Shown here one piece after another: positions 56,101 through 63,950 of a stretch of 64,000 nt of DNA (position 1 is its first letter; each line of letters opens with the position of its first letter). Position numbers and translations under genes: made by a program. The notes under the pieces are model-generated. The model did no database searches. It worked only from the letters and a program-made list of their open reading frames with translations, and was not told the origin of the DNA. Source of the stretch: Clostridium_I sp047718555 (GTDB lineage Bacteria; Bacillota; Clostridia; Clostridiales; Clostridiaceae); the NCBI RefSeq assembly GCF_047718555.1, contig NZ_JBDNRK010000014.1, positions 19,838-83,837 of the forward strand. The letters are read 5' to 3'.

Positions 56101-56591
56101 TTCAGGCCCATTGAATTCTTAAATAAATTATAATTTTCCTTCATCTTTTCATCTACAATAAGCACTGGTTCTTTAAGCTGCCTCCATATGGTTATTATCT
56201 TATCTGCAGTTGCATTTCCCTCAGTAAAGGCTGTTGGATGGGTAAGGGGCACTGGTATAATTCCGCCTAATATGCACCCCCAAAAATTTATTACAAAATC
56301 TATATTTTCATCTATGACAAATATGGCGTATTCACCTTTTTTAATTCCTGCTTTTTCGAAGACTCCCAATGCCTTATAAGATCTTTCTAGAATTTCCTTA
56401 TAAGACAGGTAAACTTCACTATAATCCTCACTTACAAATAAAATGCCATTATTAATTTTATTTTCTGCTGCTTCAATAAGCAAGTTACCAAGATTATGCT
56501 TTTTGTAGTATATATCCTCTATAGGTTTTCCCTTTAAAATTGATAGTTCATCATTAGTTTTTTCATTTTTTTCAATGGTTTCTTTACTCAT
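47187..56591 (-). CDS. Polyketide synthase FAAL-ACP-KS-AT-KR-ACP-KS-AT(inactive)
   Basis: 3134 residues. FAAL (1-575, IQFSSGSTNTPKGVV at 194-208); ACP1 with Ser652 (LGGNSIKA); KS1 (about 722-1180, Cys923, His1058, His1098); AT (1270-1610, Ser1367 in GHSVGE, QAFH at 1466-1469, which suggests malonyl-CoA); KR (1640-2105, TGGTSPLGG, Tyr2036, Asn2040); ACP2 with Ser2184 (GLDSVGA); KS2 (2245-2705, Cys2450, His2584, His2625). Residues 2810-3060 align with an AT and end in the post-AT linker LPTYPF, but GHSxG has become AKGAG, so this domain should be inactive. No carrier follows; the next one is at the start of the NRPS-like protein. One fatty acid would be loaded, extended, reduced to a hydroxyl and extended again. 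RBS GGGGGG. Confidence 0.93.
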   Translation of the reverse strand: MSKETIEKNEKTNDELSILKGKPIEDIYYKKHNLGNLLIEAAENKINNGILFVSEDYSEVYLSYKEILERSYKALGVFEKAGIKKGEYAIFVIDENIDFVINFWGCILGGIIPVPLTHPTAFTEGNATADKIITIWRQLKEPVLIVDEKMKENYNLFKNSMGLKSMRILGTEEINKGDKKGRLNLAEVSSPAFIQFSSGSTNTPKGVVLTHENILINVESMVKGVKLCSKDTILSWMPFSHDMGLIGFHITQIAVVAKIINMTTLTFIKNPILWMDLISKHKATVTCSPNFGYKLLLSRIKEEHLKSWDLSSLRVIINGAEPISTSLVNVFLDRLSGCGLKRTSMVQAYGMAEASLTISLSPLDKDPMHHNLSRKIMGKESKAVVNKEGDHDSILIADLGYVVDGMELRIINSEGEIVPERTIGEIQIKGRNITPGYLNNPQLNSEVFKEGWFNTGDMGFVVNNRLSITGRMKDIIFVNGQNFYAHDLESRIEALEGVEPGKIAICAWQDEKENSEKVALFSGLTAKLEFHSKIIAFVNEIMGINIDFLILVKDIPKTSSGKIKRFALLENFKNNEYNESTHSAKDLLINGNTNGDNISKNKITEKEIALEKDDHLKDNYLKGIRDIWAKVLEMPEEVIPLDKPFLALGGNSIKAIQLLNYLEEEFKITLSHDILIKCSTINEMNEYLIKFFNKKTSEEPISEYKKLDKEINLQQNNDLNAQDIAVVSIACRFPGAKNSEEFWNNLAHGKSSITEIPGNRWDINKYYDADKKQGKTYCSAGGFIDDPYAFDAEFFNISSEEAEVMDPQQRIMLELIYEVFQNAGYSKEAVDGKNVGIFAGTGTNNYFEYHLNTMNMNNIKEFSSFNNLSSEQRNSFMEEWKNNFGYTEDHTNLLVDNILNMVVARASHEFNLKGPSLTIDTACSSSLVTIHMACDAIKRRECEMAIAGGINLLLTPTPYIYFSSAGALSKTGQSKVFDAEADGFVPGEGGGLVLLKALNKAIEDKDNILAVIKGSAVNNDGHSIGVMAPNPDGQRSVIEAFYRKNAIDPKEIQYVEAHGTGTKIGDPSEVRAIAQAFSKWKPENQSIAIGSVKANIGHLLNAAGIASFIKVVLALKNKTIPPNVNLSKPNPMIKFADTPFYLTENSRQWQVSEKGTRRAAINSFGFGGTNCHMLVEEAPENLEAALTVETHLSKQVLCLTAHSEEALREKISNLSAFLKEHEDYSLEDICYTENRRNTALKHRCSVISASVKELIEKLDKLTLENSTVEKSPKVALMFTGQGCQYVGMARALYSVIPEFKEYVDMCSEAFYPHIGEKITDLIYGQNAEEKILAQTNITQPVVFTLDYSLGRLLMDLGVKPACVLGHSVGEWAAACIAGVVELKAAAKIVSARGKLMNDLKIPGAMAAVFVTGDKLEALIKNFNKEVWIAAYNGNHQVISGAAESVDEFIGILEKNNIVCKKLKVSQAFHTPLMRPMLKEFQAELEGIEFKEPSIPIVSNITAGFMEKPVDIQYWLKHILSPVKFEQSIKFIKSKGINTFVEAGPDKTLTGMASAVLLGDSSNILPMVNRKKDNLEVLLETIGKLYSIGAKIDWEIFYKNFTYKRVKLPGYPFQRKSYGPKFGNRSSNYSMADNWLYKWQWQEEMNIQQQKIEEGAVIIFNDPKGIGNELSKRFDKAVNPVYFVEPGEDFKYDGKNNFVINPSKNEDYDSIVKNLSHKLSLIIHLWNLPYSDFNEEDIILSKDKFLYESLYSIFNIAQSAKAEVENNISFIVVTDRAQLVNERGTAIGPHQSIAAVLSQAIDEDNTNITSKIIDIDIKEYINTLEISDKLFGEFNKKSDPEGISVIRDDKSFVRKLEPFKASMDKLQINPGETYLITGGTSPLGGDLARELAKQANINLILTGRSTLPEREQWEENAHSNEVKEKIKLILDLEKLGAKVLYASVDVTNKAEMEKLISRINDQYGSIQGVVHAAGVLDYSSFKLLNKNVDILKKVFAPKVQGTVITDLVTRKEPLKFFTMISSVSASEKKWSQGLGEYAAANSFLNAYTNYRNSIDAQGKTIAINYSLWDNKGMGAVFGETAGNAIKAQGLRPLSPEKAAKAFIEAISVKGESNIHIIDLLKENIVERVEDTDRAEEVTKAEHREISYLEAKEVKNTVYEVIGRQLEIPVEELDIGTNFLELGLDSVGAIKVIEKLSKELKVELYPTIIFEYQTPEALANHIENSYFKIDNTDKVKNINEEEDKKIEDIAIIGISLRIPGADTLEKYWDILENGVVTIGQVPQERWSIEDEYNRDKDSLNTSYSKYGGFIDKAYDFDPVFFGISPKEAEAMDPQQRVFLEVAFEAIQEAGYGGKYRTENIGVFVGAEQNNYMEHFSNYRNYEILKDRFEKSQWFNRMPSKEKKDIINTLINVLKPAELRPDAVPGNGLNEIAARVSHCLNLMGPSLVINTACSSSLVALHMACESIKTKQSDMAIVGGVNLNLSSIPFISMSRLSAISPSGECRPFDKGADGMILSEGVSAIVIKPLQKALEDGDNIYATIKGSAINNDGHSQGITAPRPQGQAKAVENAYRNSGVNPETVSYIETHGTGTPLGDPIEVEGMTKAFRLFTDKKGFCGIGSVKSSLGHMLAASGLVSLIKVVLAMKNKKLPYTVNYEVPNANINFKETPFFVVGGETRQWQSEDKNPLRAGVNAFGFGGTNAHIVLEEAPASEYKRPEDKNENVNFHLLQLTGRNEAVIKDIAKRMKQYIEANPEIDLSSICVTMNNSQKQLVHKTALVAESKEILLKLLSDVQQGNKEEEIYSGKANPNRETTCHLLLDGTLFMSEAEIEKLKNRFEAFNKCYGECEREFKNIEIIKDIKEEIKEKIKIFSIEYALGCVFADLQMNIESIVAKGAGILSSAVLTGELSIKEAITLIVNNFNYEYKLSTDNGNRRAYFNCAVITSLGVFNNSEDKISFIKTILNADKVYDKLNQILKRNEVILYLGSYELMEKEISELSIGEVFLQLNIKSHTEGAEKEILTLLAKMYILGVAYNPRNIYPVYVPKVALPTYPFENSIYKVSFQENLEQYDEINVMGSKNIITEEDVRDDKIMNYKIAMESADSLNLMKIIDSTELSRNEKQESYESLSRDFNINNI

Positions 56592-56608
56592 CTCTTTTTC
56601 CCCCCAAA

Positions 56609-56747
56609 TTGAAGCAAGTTCTTAATTCAGGTGGGGATTCTTTTACCCCATCTGAATTTTAGAACTGCAAATGCATGGCTTACTTGGCGTTGAACTCCCA
56701 CTTTCACAGAGTGCGTGGGAGACTTACGCCAAGTTAGTCAGGTTAAA
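56609..56747 (+). repeat. Family B1 element, deletion form
   Basis: Identical to the copy at 14653 up to CTCCC and again from TTTCACAGAGTGCG onward, but without most of the 60-base loop segment. The missing part lies between two CGCTT direct repeats in the longer copy. Inserted between the MFS and PKS genes. Confidence 0.72.
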
Positions 56748-56774
56748 TTTCATTTATCTGATTAACAATTGTAA

Positions 56775-57935
56775 TTATGCATCCTGCACCTGTGCTCTGT
56801 TTACTTTTAAAAATAAATGAGGCAAAAGTGCCAATAGCAATATTAAGCTTAAGCTAAACAAATAATTATTACCTAGCTTATTCATAGCTACCGAAGATAA
56901 GGCTGGTCCTGCCGCACATCCAAAACTATAGAAAAATGTAAAATTTGAAGTAGCAGATATAATCTCTTCCTTATTTAAACCCTGAGCCCCCAGCGCCATT
57001 GAAATAGGATATATTGCTCCTATACCTACCCCGCATATAAATGAAAAAATCAATTTATACATTAATCCGTGAAACTGGATTATTCCAAAGAAGCCTGCTA
57101 AAGATATAAGTACACCTATTATTAAACCTTTTTCTCGGCCTATCTTATCCCCAATATAAGTGATAGGAATTGTTCCAACTATACCTCCAATTACAAACAT
57201 ACCCAGTGCATATCCCATCTGTGAAAGAGTGAAATTATATTTCAGTAAAAAGATCGGATACATGGAGGCAATGGTATTTTCTATAAATCCATAGGAAAAG
57301 GCACCCTGCAGTGAAAGAGCTATTTTCCTCGTTACATCTTCCTTTGGCTTATCAGATATATACAATTTTACTTTTATTTTAGAAAGGACAATAACGGCTG
57401 CTATAAGTAAGCATAGTGCACCAACTATGAAGGATAAATATATATTACTTTCATAAATTTTAGGTCCACCAATGGTGCCAGCTGCAAACCCGAAGGCAAA
57501 GAAAAGAGTATACACGCCACTTATAACCCCCCTATTGGAATCATCAGCAAAGCTATGAAGAGCTGTCTGAGTGCCTACCAGATGAAAACTTACACCAAAA
57601 CCCATTATTGCCATAAGAATAAACCACAGCACTCCTCCAAAAATAAGAGGAAAAATTATAGTACACATTGAGCTTATAATTAATCCTAAGGCAATAAGCT
57701 TCTTTAAATCTCTGTTTCTCATTTTCTTATTGATAAATATTGTTCCAAGGGCAACAGTTAAAAAATATACTGAAGCAATAACCCCAATAAGCAGCTCGCT
57801 GACATGATTTCTTGACATATGTGTAGAAGTAAGGGGAATTATTATACCTATAGCGCTGCCAATAAGCAGTGCCATTAAATAAATTACCCATTTACTATTA
57901 TTGAATATTTTAGCTATTTTCACATTCTCACTCAT
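56775..57935 (-). CDS. MFS transporter, probable product exporter
   Basis: 386 residues, 12 predicted helices. Seen: GSAIGIIIPLTS in helix 1, the loop INKKMRNRDLKK between helices 2 and 3 (in the place of MFS motif A), and the second-half equivalent GDKIGREKGL. It lies between the NRPS-like gene (33 bases) and the PKS gene, so export of the cluster product is the natural reading. The specificity itself cannot be read. Confidence 0.88.
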   Translation of the reverse strand: MSENVKIAKIFNNSKWVIYLMALLIGSAIGIIIPLTSTHMSRNHVSELLIGVIASVYFLTVALGTIFINKKMRNRDLKKLIALGLIISSMCTIIFPLIFGGVLWFILMAIMGFGVSFHLVGTQTALHSFADDSNRGVISGVYTLFFAFGFAAGTIGGPKIYESNIYLSFIVGALCLLIAAVIVLSKIKVKLYISDKPKEDVTRKIALSLQGAFSYGFIENTIASMYPIFLLKYNFTLSQMGYALGMFVIGGIVGTIPITYIGDKIGREKGLIIGVLISLAGFFGIIQFHGLMYKLIFSFICGVGIGAIYPISMALGAQGLNKEEIISATSNFTFFYSFGCAAGPALSSVAMNKLGNNYLFSLSLILLLALLPHLFLKVNRAQVQDA

Positions 57936-57968
57936 TCACATAACCCCTTAATTATAGACATCTTAAAT

Positions 57969-60900
57969 CTATTTTCGTATACCTAAACCTAATACGCCCT
58001 GCAGCATAGTCATCTGCTGTGAGCCAAACCAATGCATATCCTGCTTTCCATATACCTGAATAGTTTCACCGGTTATGCAATCTGAAGCCTTTGAAGCTAA
58101 AAACATTACTACCCCAGCTACCTTTTCCGGTGCTATAGCCTTTGACTTAAGAGCCGCCGGAGCCATATCTGTATCTACTAAAGCAGGACAAACTGCATTT
58201 ACTTGAATATTGTGAAGCTTTAATTCTTCAGACAAGGCCTTAGTAAGACCCAAAATTCCATGCTTAGAAGCTGCATAAGCTGTCATAAGAGGATACCCTA
58301 TTAAAGAGGAGTCAGAACCTATATTTATTATTTTCCCACATTTTTTACTTATCATAAAAGGTGCAACGGAATAGCAGAGATTGTAGCTGCCAAATAAATT
58401 TGTATTTATAATTTCCTTCCACTCTTCTGGAGCTGTATCCACTAAAGAAGACATTTTTGTAATACCTGCATTGTTTACTAAAATATCAATTTTTCCAAAC
58501 TTCTCTATCACTAAATTTATTTTTCTCTTCACTTCTTCCAAATCAGTAATATCAGCTTCTATAGCATAAGCCTCTCCACCAAAATTTCTGATTTCTCTTG
58601 TAACCTGCTGCAGCTTTGAACCTGTTCTTCCTATTATAATTACAGCGGCACCTTCCTTTGCAATATTTAAGGCAATGGCTCTACCTATACCTGTTCCCCC
58701 TCCTGTTATAACTGCAACCTTATTTGATAACTGCCCCTCAGTATGATGTTCCCGAAGACCTATACCACGGTTTTCATTGTCTAAAGGAACAGCTGAAAGC
58801 ATTGCTTCTAATGTCGAAATATATTTATCTCCTAATTCCTTAATGGTTAAAGCATTAAATAAATTATCTGAATACTCCAGCTCTACTACTAAATTCCCAT
58901 CAACTATAGAGAAGAAAAATTCCAATATAGATATTCTCTTTTGATGAGGCATAGAAAATCTTCTATCCATATTCTGTCTTGAAAATTCAATTGATTTAAA
59001 TTCTGGAAGTCTTCTATTTCCCAGGTAATTTGCCCTTACCGGAGTTAATTTTAAATCTGGATACATATAAAAAGGCAGATTTTCTGAAATAAGATCGTAG
59101 CTGACCCCCTTTAAAGGGACTTCATCAAATTCCCTTCTTATTTTTTCTACTATGGTTTTTAATTCTTCTTTTTCTTCTATGTCTATTCCCAAAGGAAAAT
59201 TCACTGCAAAATCACCAGCAGACTCAAAGAAGTAATTATTACTAAAATCTCTTCCGTTAACTCTATGACTTATAATTATTTTGGAACTGTTAAAGTTTTT
59301 ACTTAAAATTTTATATAGTGGTGCCAGTAATATAGAATATACATTAGAATTAAAATACTTCTTTGCCTTTCCTAAAAGTACTGAGGACAATTCTTTACTT
59401 AATGTAAATTTCTCTGTAACTGATGAAGCTTCATCATTAGGCCCTTTGTTAAAATCATAGGGTATATTGAATACAGAATCTTCTGCTGGGAATTTACTTT
59501 TCCAGTAATCCATGAATTTTGAACCATTAACTTCTTTTTCCTTTTCCATAGCAGCTATAAAATCTGTATAAGATTTTCTGTCACTTTCTTCTATTGATAA
59601 ATTTTTTCCAGAAATAAGCTGTGCATATATTTTCCAAATATCCTGAAACAATATTCCATTGGTAATTATATCTGATATAAGATGATGCCCTATCACTGAT
59701 ATGTCATAGGAACTTTCTGAAATCTTGACTACTATAACCTTCCATAGAGGCCATTTATCTACCTTTAATTCTTTAACAGTTTTTACTATTATGTCTTCTA
59801 CATTTTTATCTCTCTGATCTTTTGAAAGCTTTGAACCATCGTAAAAATCAGCATTTACATTTAAGTCCTCTGAAAGAATTTTTTGTACCCATTTATTTTT
59901 TTCTCTAGTAAGCTCACATCTCAATACTTCATGTTTCTTTATGAGCAGTGTAAGTGCTCTGTTAAAATCCTTAAAATCTAGAGGCTGTTTAAAGGTGAAC
60001 CTTGTAAATCCTGCCCATTGATAAGGATAGTCAAAATAATTCATAAGCCATTTTTGAGCTGGCGCTAAAGGCATTATCCTTTCTCCAGATGTAAGTGAAA
60101 TATTTGCATCTGTACTCAATGTTAAAGTTTTATCGTAATCATTTCCTATTTCTTTCATAAATTCCACCCCTGGGGTGTAAATATTGGAAGTAATTTTTAT
60201 CTCAGATGTACAATTATCAGAGGAATCGGAAATAGTGGAAATCATCTTAATCAGAGCTTTTCTATCAGTTTTGCCATTTGGAGTTTTAGGTAAATTATCC
60301 AGCCATTTTATCTGGTGAGGAACCATATATTCAGGTAGTTTACTTCCTACAAGTGACTTTATTTTCTTATCCTCTACACAGTTTCCTGATATACATGCTA
60401 CCAACCTCTTTTGTCCATCCCCATAATCCAAAGCCACTGCGGCTGCTTCCTTTACCATAGGATGACTATGAATTACTGCTTCTATTTCTCCCAGTTCCAC
60501 TCTGAAGCCTCTTATTTTTATTTGATTGTCTATGCGTCCGTGATATTCATACTCTCCTTGAGCATTTTTAGCAGTTAAATCACCAGTTCTGTACAGATAA
60601 TCTCCTGGTACATGTTTAAAGGGATTTGATTTAAAGGCCTCAGAAGTTTTTTCAGCATTATTTAAATAGCCTTTAGCAAGCTGTATGCCGCCAATCCAAA
60701 GTTCTCCTACTTCGCCCTCTGGAAGCTCTCTCATATTTTCATCCAAATTCAGTATATATACATTATCAATAGCTTTTCCTATTGGAATGCTGATTTCTCC
60801 ACTAGCTCCCGGTCTTCTCTCTATTACATGGCAGGTTACATCAATTGAAGCTTCTGTAGGTCCATATAAATTAGCCAATCCAACCCCCATTCCGTATTTA

Positions 60901-63848
60901 TCTATCCACTTTTGCATAAAGGACATTGGCAGAGCTTCTCCGCTGTAAATAAGCCATCTTAAATCATTAAACTGATAATCTTCATCTTCTATGGCATGAA
61001 TAAATTCTCCAAATAATGAAGGTACAAAATGCATAATATTAATTTTATTTTCTATAATCCATTCAGCAAGCCTCCAAGGATTTTTAACAATTTCCTTCCT
61101 TACAGGGCATACAGTTCCCCCATACATTAGTGGCCAGAATAGTTCCCAAATAGATATATCAAAGCAGCAGGAGGTCTTTTGTGCAACTCTTTCTCCAGGC
61201 TTTAAATTAAACATCTTCTGATGCCAGGTAAGTCTGTTCATATAACCTTTGTGACTTAGCATAACTCCCTTAGGTTTTCCCGTAGAGCCTGAAGTATAAA
61301 TGATTAACATCAAATCTTCTGGGCTGCTTATATGTTCAGGTGCTTCTTCTGAAACCTCCTCCCAGATATCTCTTTCTACCTGTACAAAATTAACTTTATC
61401 TTTAATAACTTCACCTTCATCTAAAAATACAAGTCCCTGAATATTTTCATTCTCTTCCAGTATTTTTGATAAATCCTCTTTTAAAGCCTGCTCCGTAAGA
61501 AGTATTTGTATCTTGGCATGATTTAATATATATTTGATACGATCTGATGGATAAGCTGCATCCAAAGGTACATAGGCTGCCCCAGCCTTAAGTATTCCAA
61601 GCATGCCTATTAGCATATTGGGTCCAGGCAAAGTCATAATTCCAATTAAGGAACCTGTTGTAACCCCCTGTTCTCTCAAATAATTAGCAATTTTGTTAGA
61701 CAAAAGCTCCAGTTCTCTATAGGTAACTGACTGATGTTCATAACTTATAGCATCAGCACTTGGTGTCTTTCTGCACTGCTCTATTATCTTCATATATGGT
61801 ATATATAGCTGTTCACCCTTCACATATTCCTTTAGTTTTTCATTTTGCTCAGAATTTTTATTTTCATAGGAGCTCATATCTTTATGAATGCTTGAAATTA
61901 TTTCTCTCAAGGTTCTGCATTCAAACAGTGAATTTCTGTCTACAATTTTATAATTCTTCACAAGTCTTGTAATAATACGTATACGCTGTAATGAGTCCAT
62001 TCCCATTTCCGCTTCTAAGTCTCTATCCATATCTCTGCTGCAAATTGATGTGGAGCATACTTCATTAAATACATTGGAAACTTCGTCAATTAAATCAGCT
62101 GCATAACTTGCAGTAATGTTAACAGTTTTTTGTGGCTTTATTTCATATTGTGCCAATTCTTTAATATTGTCTATAAAATTATTAATAAGCTTATCTATGT
62201 CCTCTCTATGAAAAAAAGAACTATCATAATTGGAAGATATGAAAAGTCTGCCTTGGAATATCTCTATGAGATTATCAATAGCTCCTGCATTTGTAGAAGT
62301 ATAAGCTTCATAATCATATACATTTATATCTCCATAATAGCTATTTATATTTGTATTTCCCACAAAGGATAAATATAAATTTGACTTTAAACTTGCTCTT
62401 ATAAAGCCTTCAATAATAGGAGACATTTTACCGTTATTCAGCATTTCCTTATGCTTTATCTCACCTGCTGCTTCAAAAATCTGTGCTCTATCAAAGCCAG
62501 CTGCTATTGCATTTTTTATTTCCATATCAACCTTTTTTACCATAGCATCTAAAGTCTCATTGTTTGCTTCTACATTATTAAAGGTCAATGCTAAATTCTG
62601 AGCAAAACACCCTAACATTCCCGTTGCATCAGCATTAGGGTATACTTTTCCTCCTGTAGGTAAGTTCAGTATTATATTATTAAATTCTGAAGACTGTTCT
62701 CTAATTGTCTTTAAATAGGCACTGGTAAGCAATGTAAATAGAGATACCCTCCATTTTTTTGTGGACAACATCAACCTTTTCACTGTATCCTTATCAATAC
62801 TGTATTTTATGCTTTTTACCTTGGCATAGGGATTATGAATTTTTTTATCATTATAGGGATTAAAAAAATATTTATTTTTCCCCTGCTTTTTTAAGTATTC
62901 CTGAAGTTTATTTATCTCCTGCTGATCTTTCCATGAATTGATACTTTTAACTACTTCATTGTAATGTAAAGCAGATATTTTTTGCTGGCAATTGTATTCC
63001 TTCCCTGATACTTTTGACCCATATATATCAAGAAGTTCCCTTATAATCTCCTGATTCCCTAGTCCATCAGAGATAAGATGGCTATTAGAAAATATTATTT
63101 CATATTCTAACTCCTCTGTTTGAATCACTTCAATATTGTGCAATGGCCATTTAAAAATATCAAATCTTTCATTTATTATCTCTTCAAATTTCCTGTTGAG
63201 ATACTTATCTTGTTCCTGATGCTTAAAATTTCTAATATCATGAACACGAATTTCCGGTGGTGCAATATAATCTGATAACAAAAACTTATATTCTTCAAAG
63301 GCCTTTGCTCCTTCTGGCACCTGAAAATAGGCTTGCAATACTATATGTCTATGTATTAATTCCCTCCAGCTTTCCCATAAATAATTTATATTTAGCCTTC
63401 CTTTTATCCTTATTCCATTACAAATTGTTATAGTGCCCACAGCAAAATAAGATGCTAAAAATGGATATTGTGCATTTAATATTTCTAAACTTATCTCTTC
63501 CCCATTATCTCTATTCTGTAAATATTCCTGTTTTTCTATTATCTCATTAACTTCTCTGCTAATATTTTCTTTAGAAGAATTCCAGATTTCAAAAACCTCT
63601 ATTATATCACCTATGGTATCCAAAATCATAAGAGAATTCACTGGATTTTCCTTCATAAATTCCTCCAGCTGATCTTTCGGAATTAATTTCATTAGCTCAT
63701 TCATTAAAGTTACCATTTTTATTGAATCAAAGCCCAAATCACTTTCTAGATACATATCCATTTCTAAATCTTCACTGTTATGACCAGTAACTTCTGAAAT
63801 TATATTCAAAATATCCTGAGCCATTTTACTCAATTGGCTATTTATCAT
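57969..63848 (-). CDS. NRPS-like megasynthase ACP-C-ACP-A-C-SDR
   Basis: 1959 residues from ATG 63848 (behind GAGAGGTG; a GTG at 63857 overlaps that site). ACP (Ser42, GFDSIKM); condensation-type domain 1 (about 120-575; SHLISDG with His257 and Asp261); second ACP (Ser619, GMDSLQR); adenylation domain (687-1202; YTSGSTGKPKG, NLYGPTEASID, YRTGD, Lys1193 in PNGKTDRKA); condensation domain 2 (1255-1690; HHLISDI, the usual Gly replaced); a classical SDR (1708-1959; TGGGTGIGRA, NNAG, Tyr1858-x3-Lys1862). No carrier follows the A domain and there is no thioesterase. The A-domain pocket reads D-I-W-H-I-S-L-I-D-K by my alignment to GrsA, close to the serine code. It starts the operon but acts after the PKS, whose ending KS lacks a carrier. 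Confidence 0.92.
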   Translation of the reverse strand: MINSQLSKMAQDILNIISEVTGHNSEDLEMDMYLESDLGFDSIKMVTLMNELMKLIPKDQLEEFMKENPVNSLMILDTIGDIIEVFEIWNSSKENISREVNEIIEKQEYLQNRDNGEEISLEILNAQYPFLASYFAVGTITICNGIRIKGRLNINYLWESWRELIHRHIVLQAYFQVPEGAKAFEEYKFLLSDYIAPPEIRVHDIRNFKHQEQDKYLNRKFEEIINERFDIFKWPLHNIEVIQTEELEYEIIFSNSHLISDGLGNQEIIRELLDIYGSKVSGKEYNCQQKISALHYNEVVKSINSWKDQQEINKLQEYLKKQGKNKYFFNPYNDKKIHNPYAKVKSIKYSIDKDTVKRLMLSTKKWRVSLFTLLTSAYLKTIREQSSEFNNIILNLPTGGKVYPNADATGMLGCFAQNLALTFNNVEANNETLDAMVKKVDMEIKNAIAAGFDRAQIFEAAGEIKHKEMLNNGKMSPIIEGFIRASLKSNLYLSFVGNTNINSYYGDINVYDYEAYTSTNAGAIDNLIEIFQGRLFISSNYDSSFFHREDIDKLINNFIDNIKELAQYEIKPQKTVNITASYAADLIDEVSNVFNEVCSTSICSRDMDRDLEAEMGMDSLQRIRIITRLVKNYKIVDRNSLFECRTLREIISSIHKDMSSYENKNSEQNEKLKEYVKGEQLYIPYMKIIEQCRKTPSADAISYEHQSVTYRELELLSNKIANYLREQGVTTGSLIGIMTLPGPNMLIGMLGILKAGAAYVPLDAAYPSDRIKYILNHAKIQILLTEQALKEDLSKILEENENIQGLVFLDEGEVIKDKVNFVQVERDIWEEVSEEAPEHISSPEDLMLIIYTSGSTGKPKGVMLSHKGYMNRLTWHQKMFNLKPGERVAQKTSCCFDISIWELFWPLMYGGTVCPVRKEIVKNPWRLAEWIIENKINIMHFVPSLFGEFIHAIEDEDYQFNDLRWLIYSGEALPMSFMQKWIDKYGMGVGLANLYGPTEASIDVTCHVIERRPGASGEISIPIGKAIDNVYILNLDENMRELPEGEVGELWIGGIQLAKGYLNNAEKTSEAFKSNPFKHVPGDYLYRTGDLTAKNAQGEYEYHGRIDNQIKIRGFRVELGEIEAVIHSHPMVKEAAAVALDYGDGQKRLVACISGNCVEDKKIKSLVGSKLPEYMVPHQIKWLDNLPKTPNGKTDRKALIKMISTISDSSDNCTSEIKITSNIYTPGVEFMKEIGNDYDKTLTLSTDANISLTSGERIMPLAPAQKWLMNYFDYPYQWAGFTRFTFKQPLDFKDFNRALTLLIKKHEVLRCELTREKNKWVQKILSEDLNVNADFYDGSKLSKDQRDKNVEDIIVKTVKELKVDKWPLWKVIVVKISESSYDISVIGHHLISDIITNGILFQDIWKIYAQLISGKNLSIEESDRKSYTDFIAAMEKEKEVNGSKFMDYWKSKFPAEDSVFNIPYDFNKGPNDEASSVTEKFTLSKELSSVLLGKAKKYFNSNVYSILLAPLYKILSKNFNSSKIIISHRVNGRDFSNNYFFESAGDFAVNFPLGIDIEEKEELKTIVEKIRREFDEVPLKGVSYDLISENLPFYMYPDLKLTPVRANYLGNRRLPEFKSIEFSRQNMDRRFSMPHQKRISILEFFFSIVDGNLVVELEYSDNLFNALTIKELGDKYISTLEAMLSAVPLDNENRGIGLREHHTEGQLSNKVAVITGGGTGIGRAIALNIAKEGAAVIIIGRTGSKLQQVTREIRNFGGEAYAIEADITDLEEVKRKINLVIEKFGKIDILVNNAGITKMSSLVDTAPEEWKEIINTNLFGSYNLCYSVAPFMISKKCGKIINIGSDSSLIGYPLMTAYAASKHGILGLTKALSEELKLHNIQVNAVCPALVDTDMAPAALKSKAIAPEKVAGVVMFLASKASDCITGETIQVYGKQDMHWFGSQQMTMLQGVLGLGIRK

Positions 63849-63950
63849 ATTAATCACCTCTCTAATTTATAATGTTAATAAATTTTCTAACTACTATTTT
63901 CAATCAAAACATTATATAACGTAAAATTTCTGTTTTTATTCTCTTGTTTA

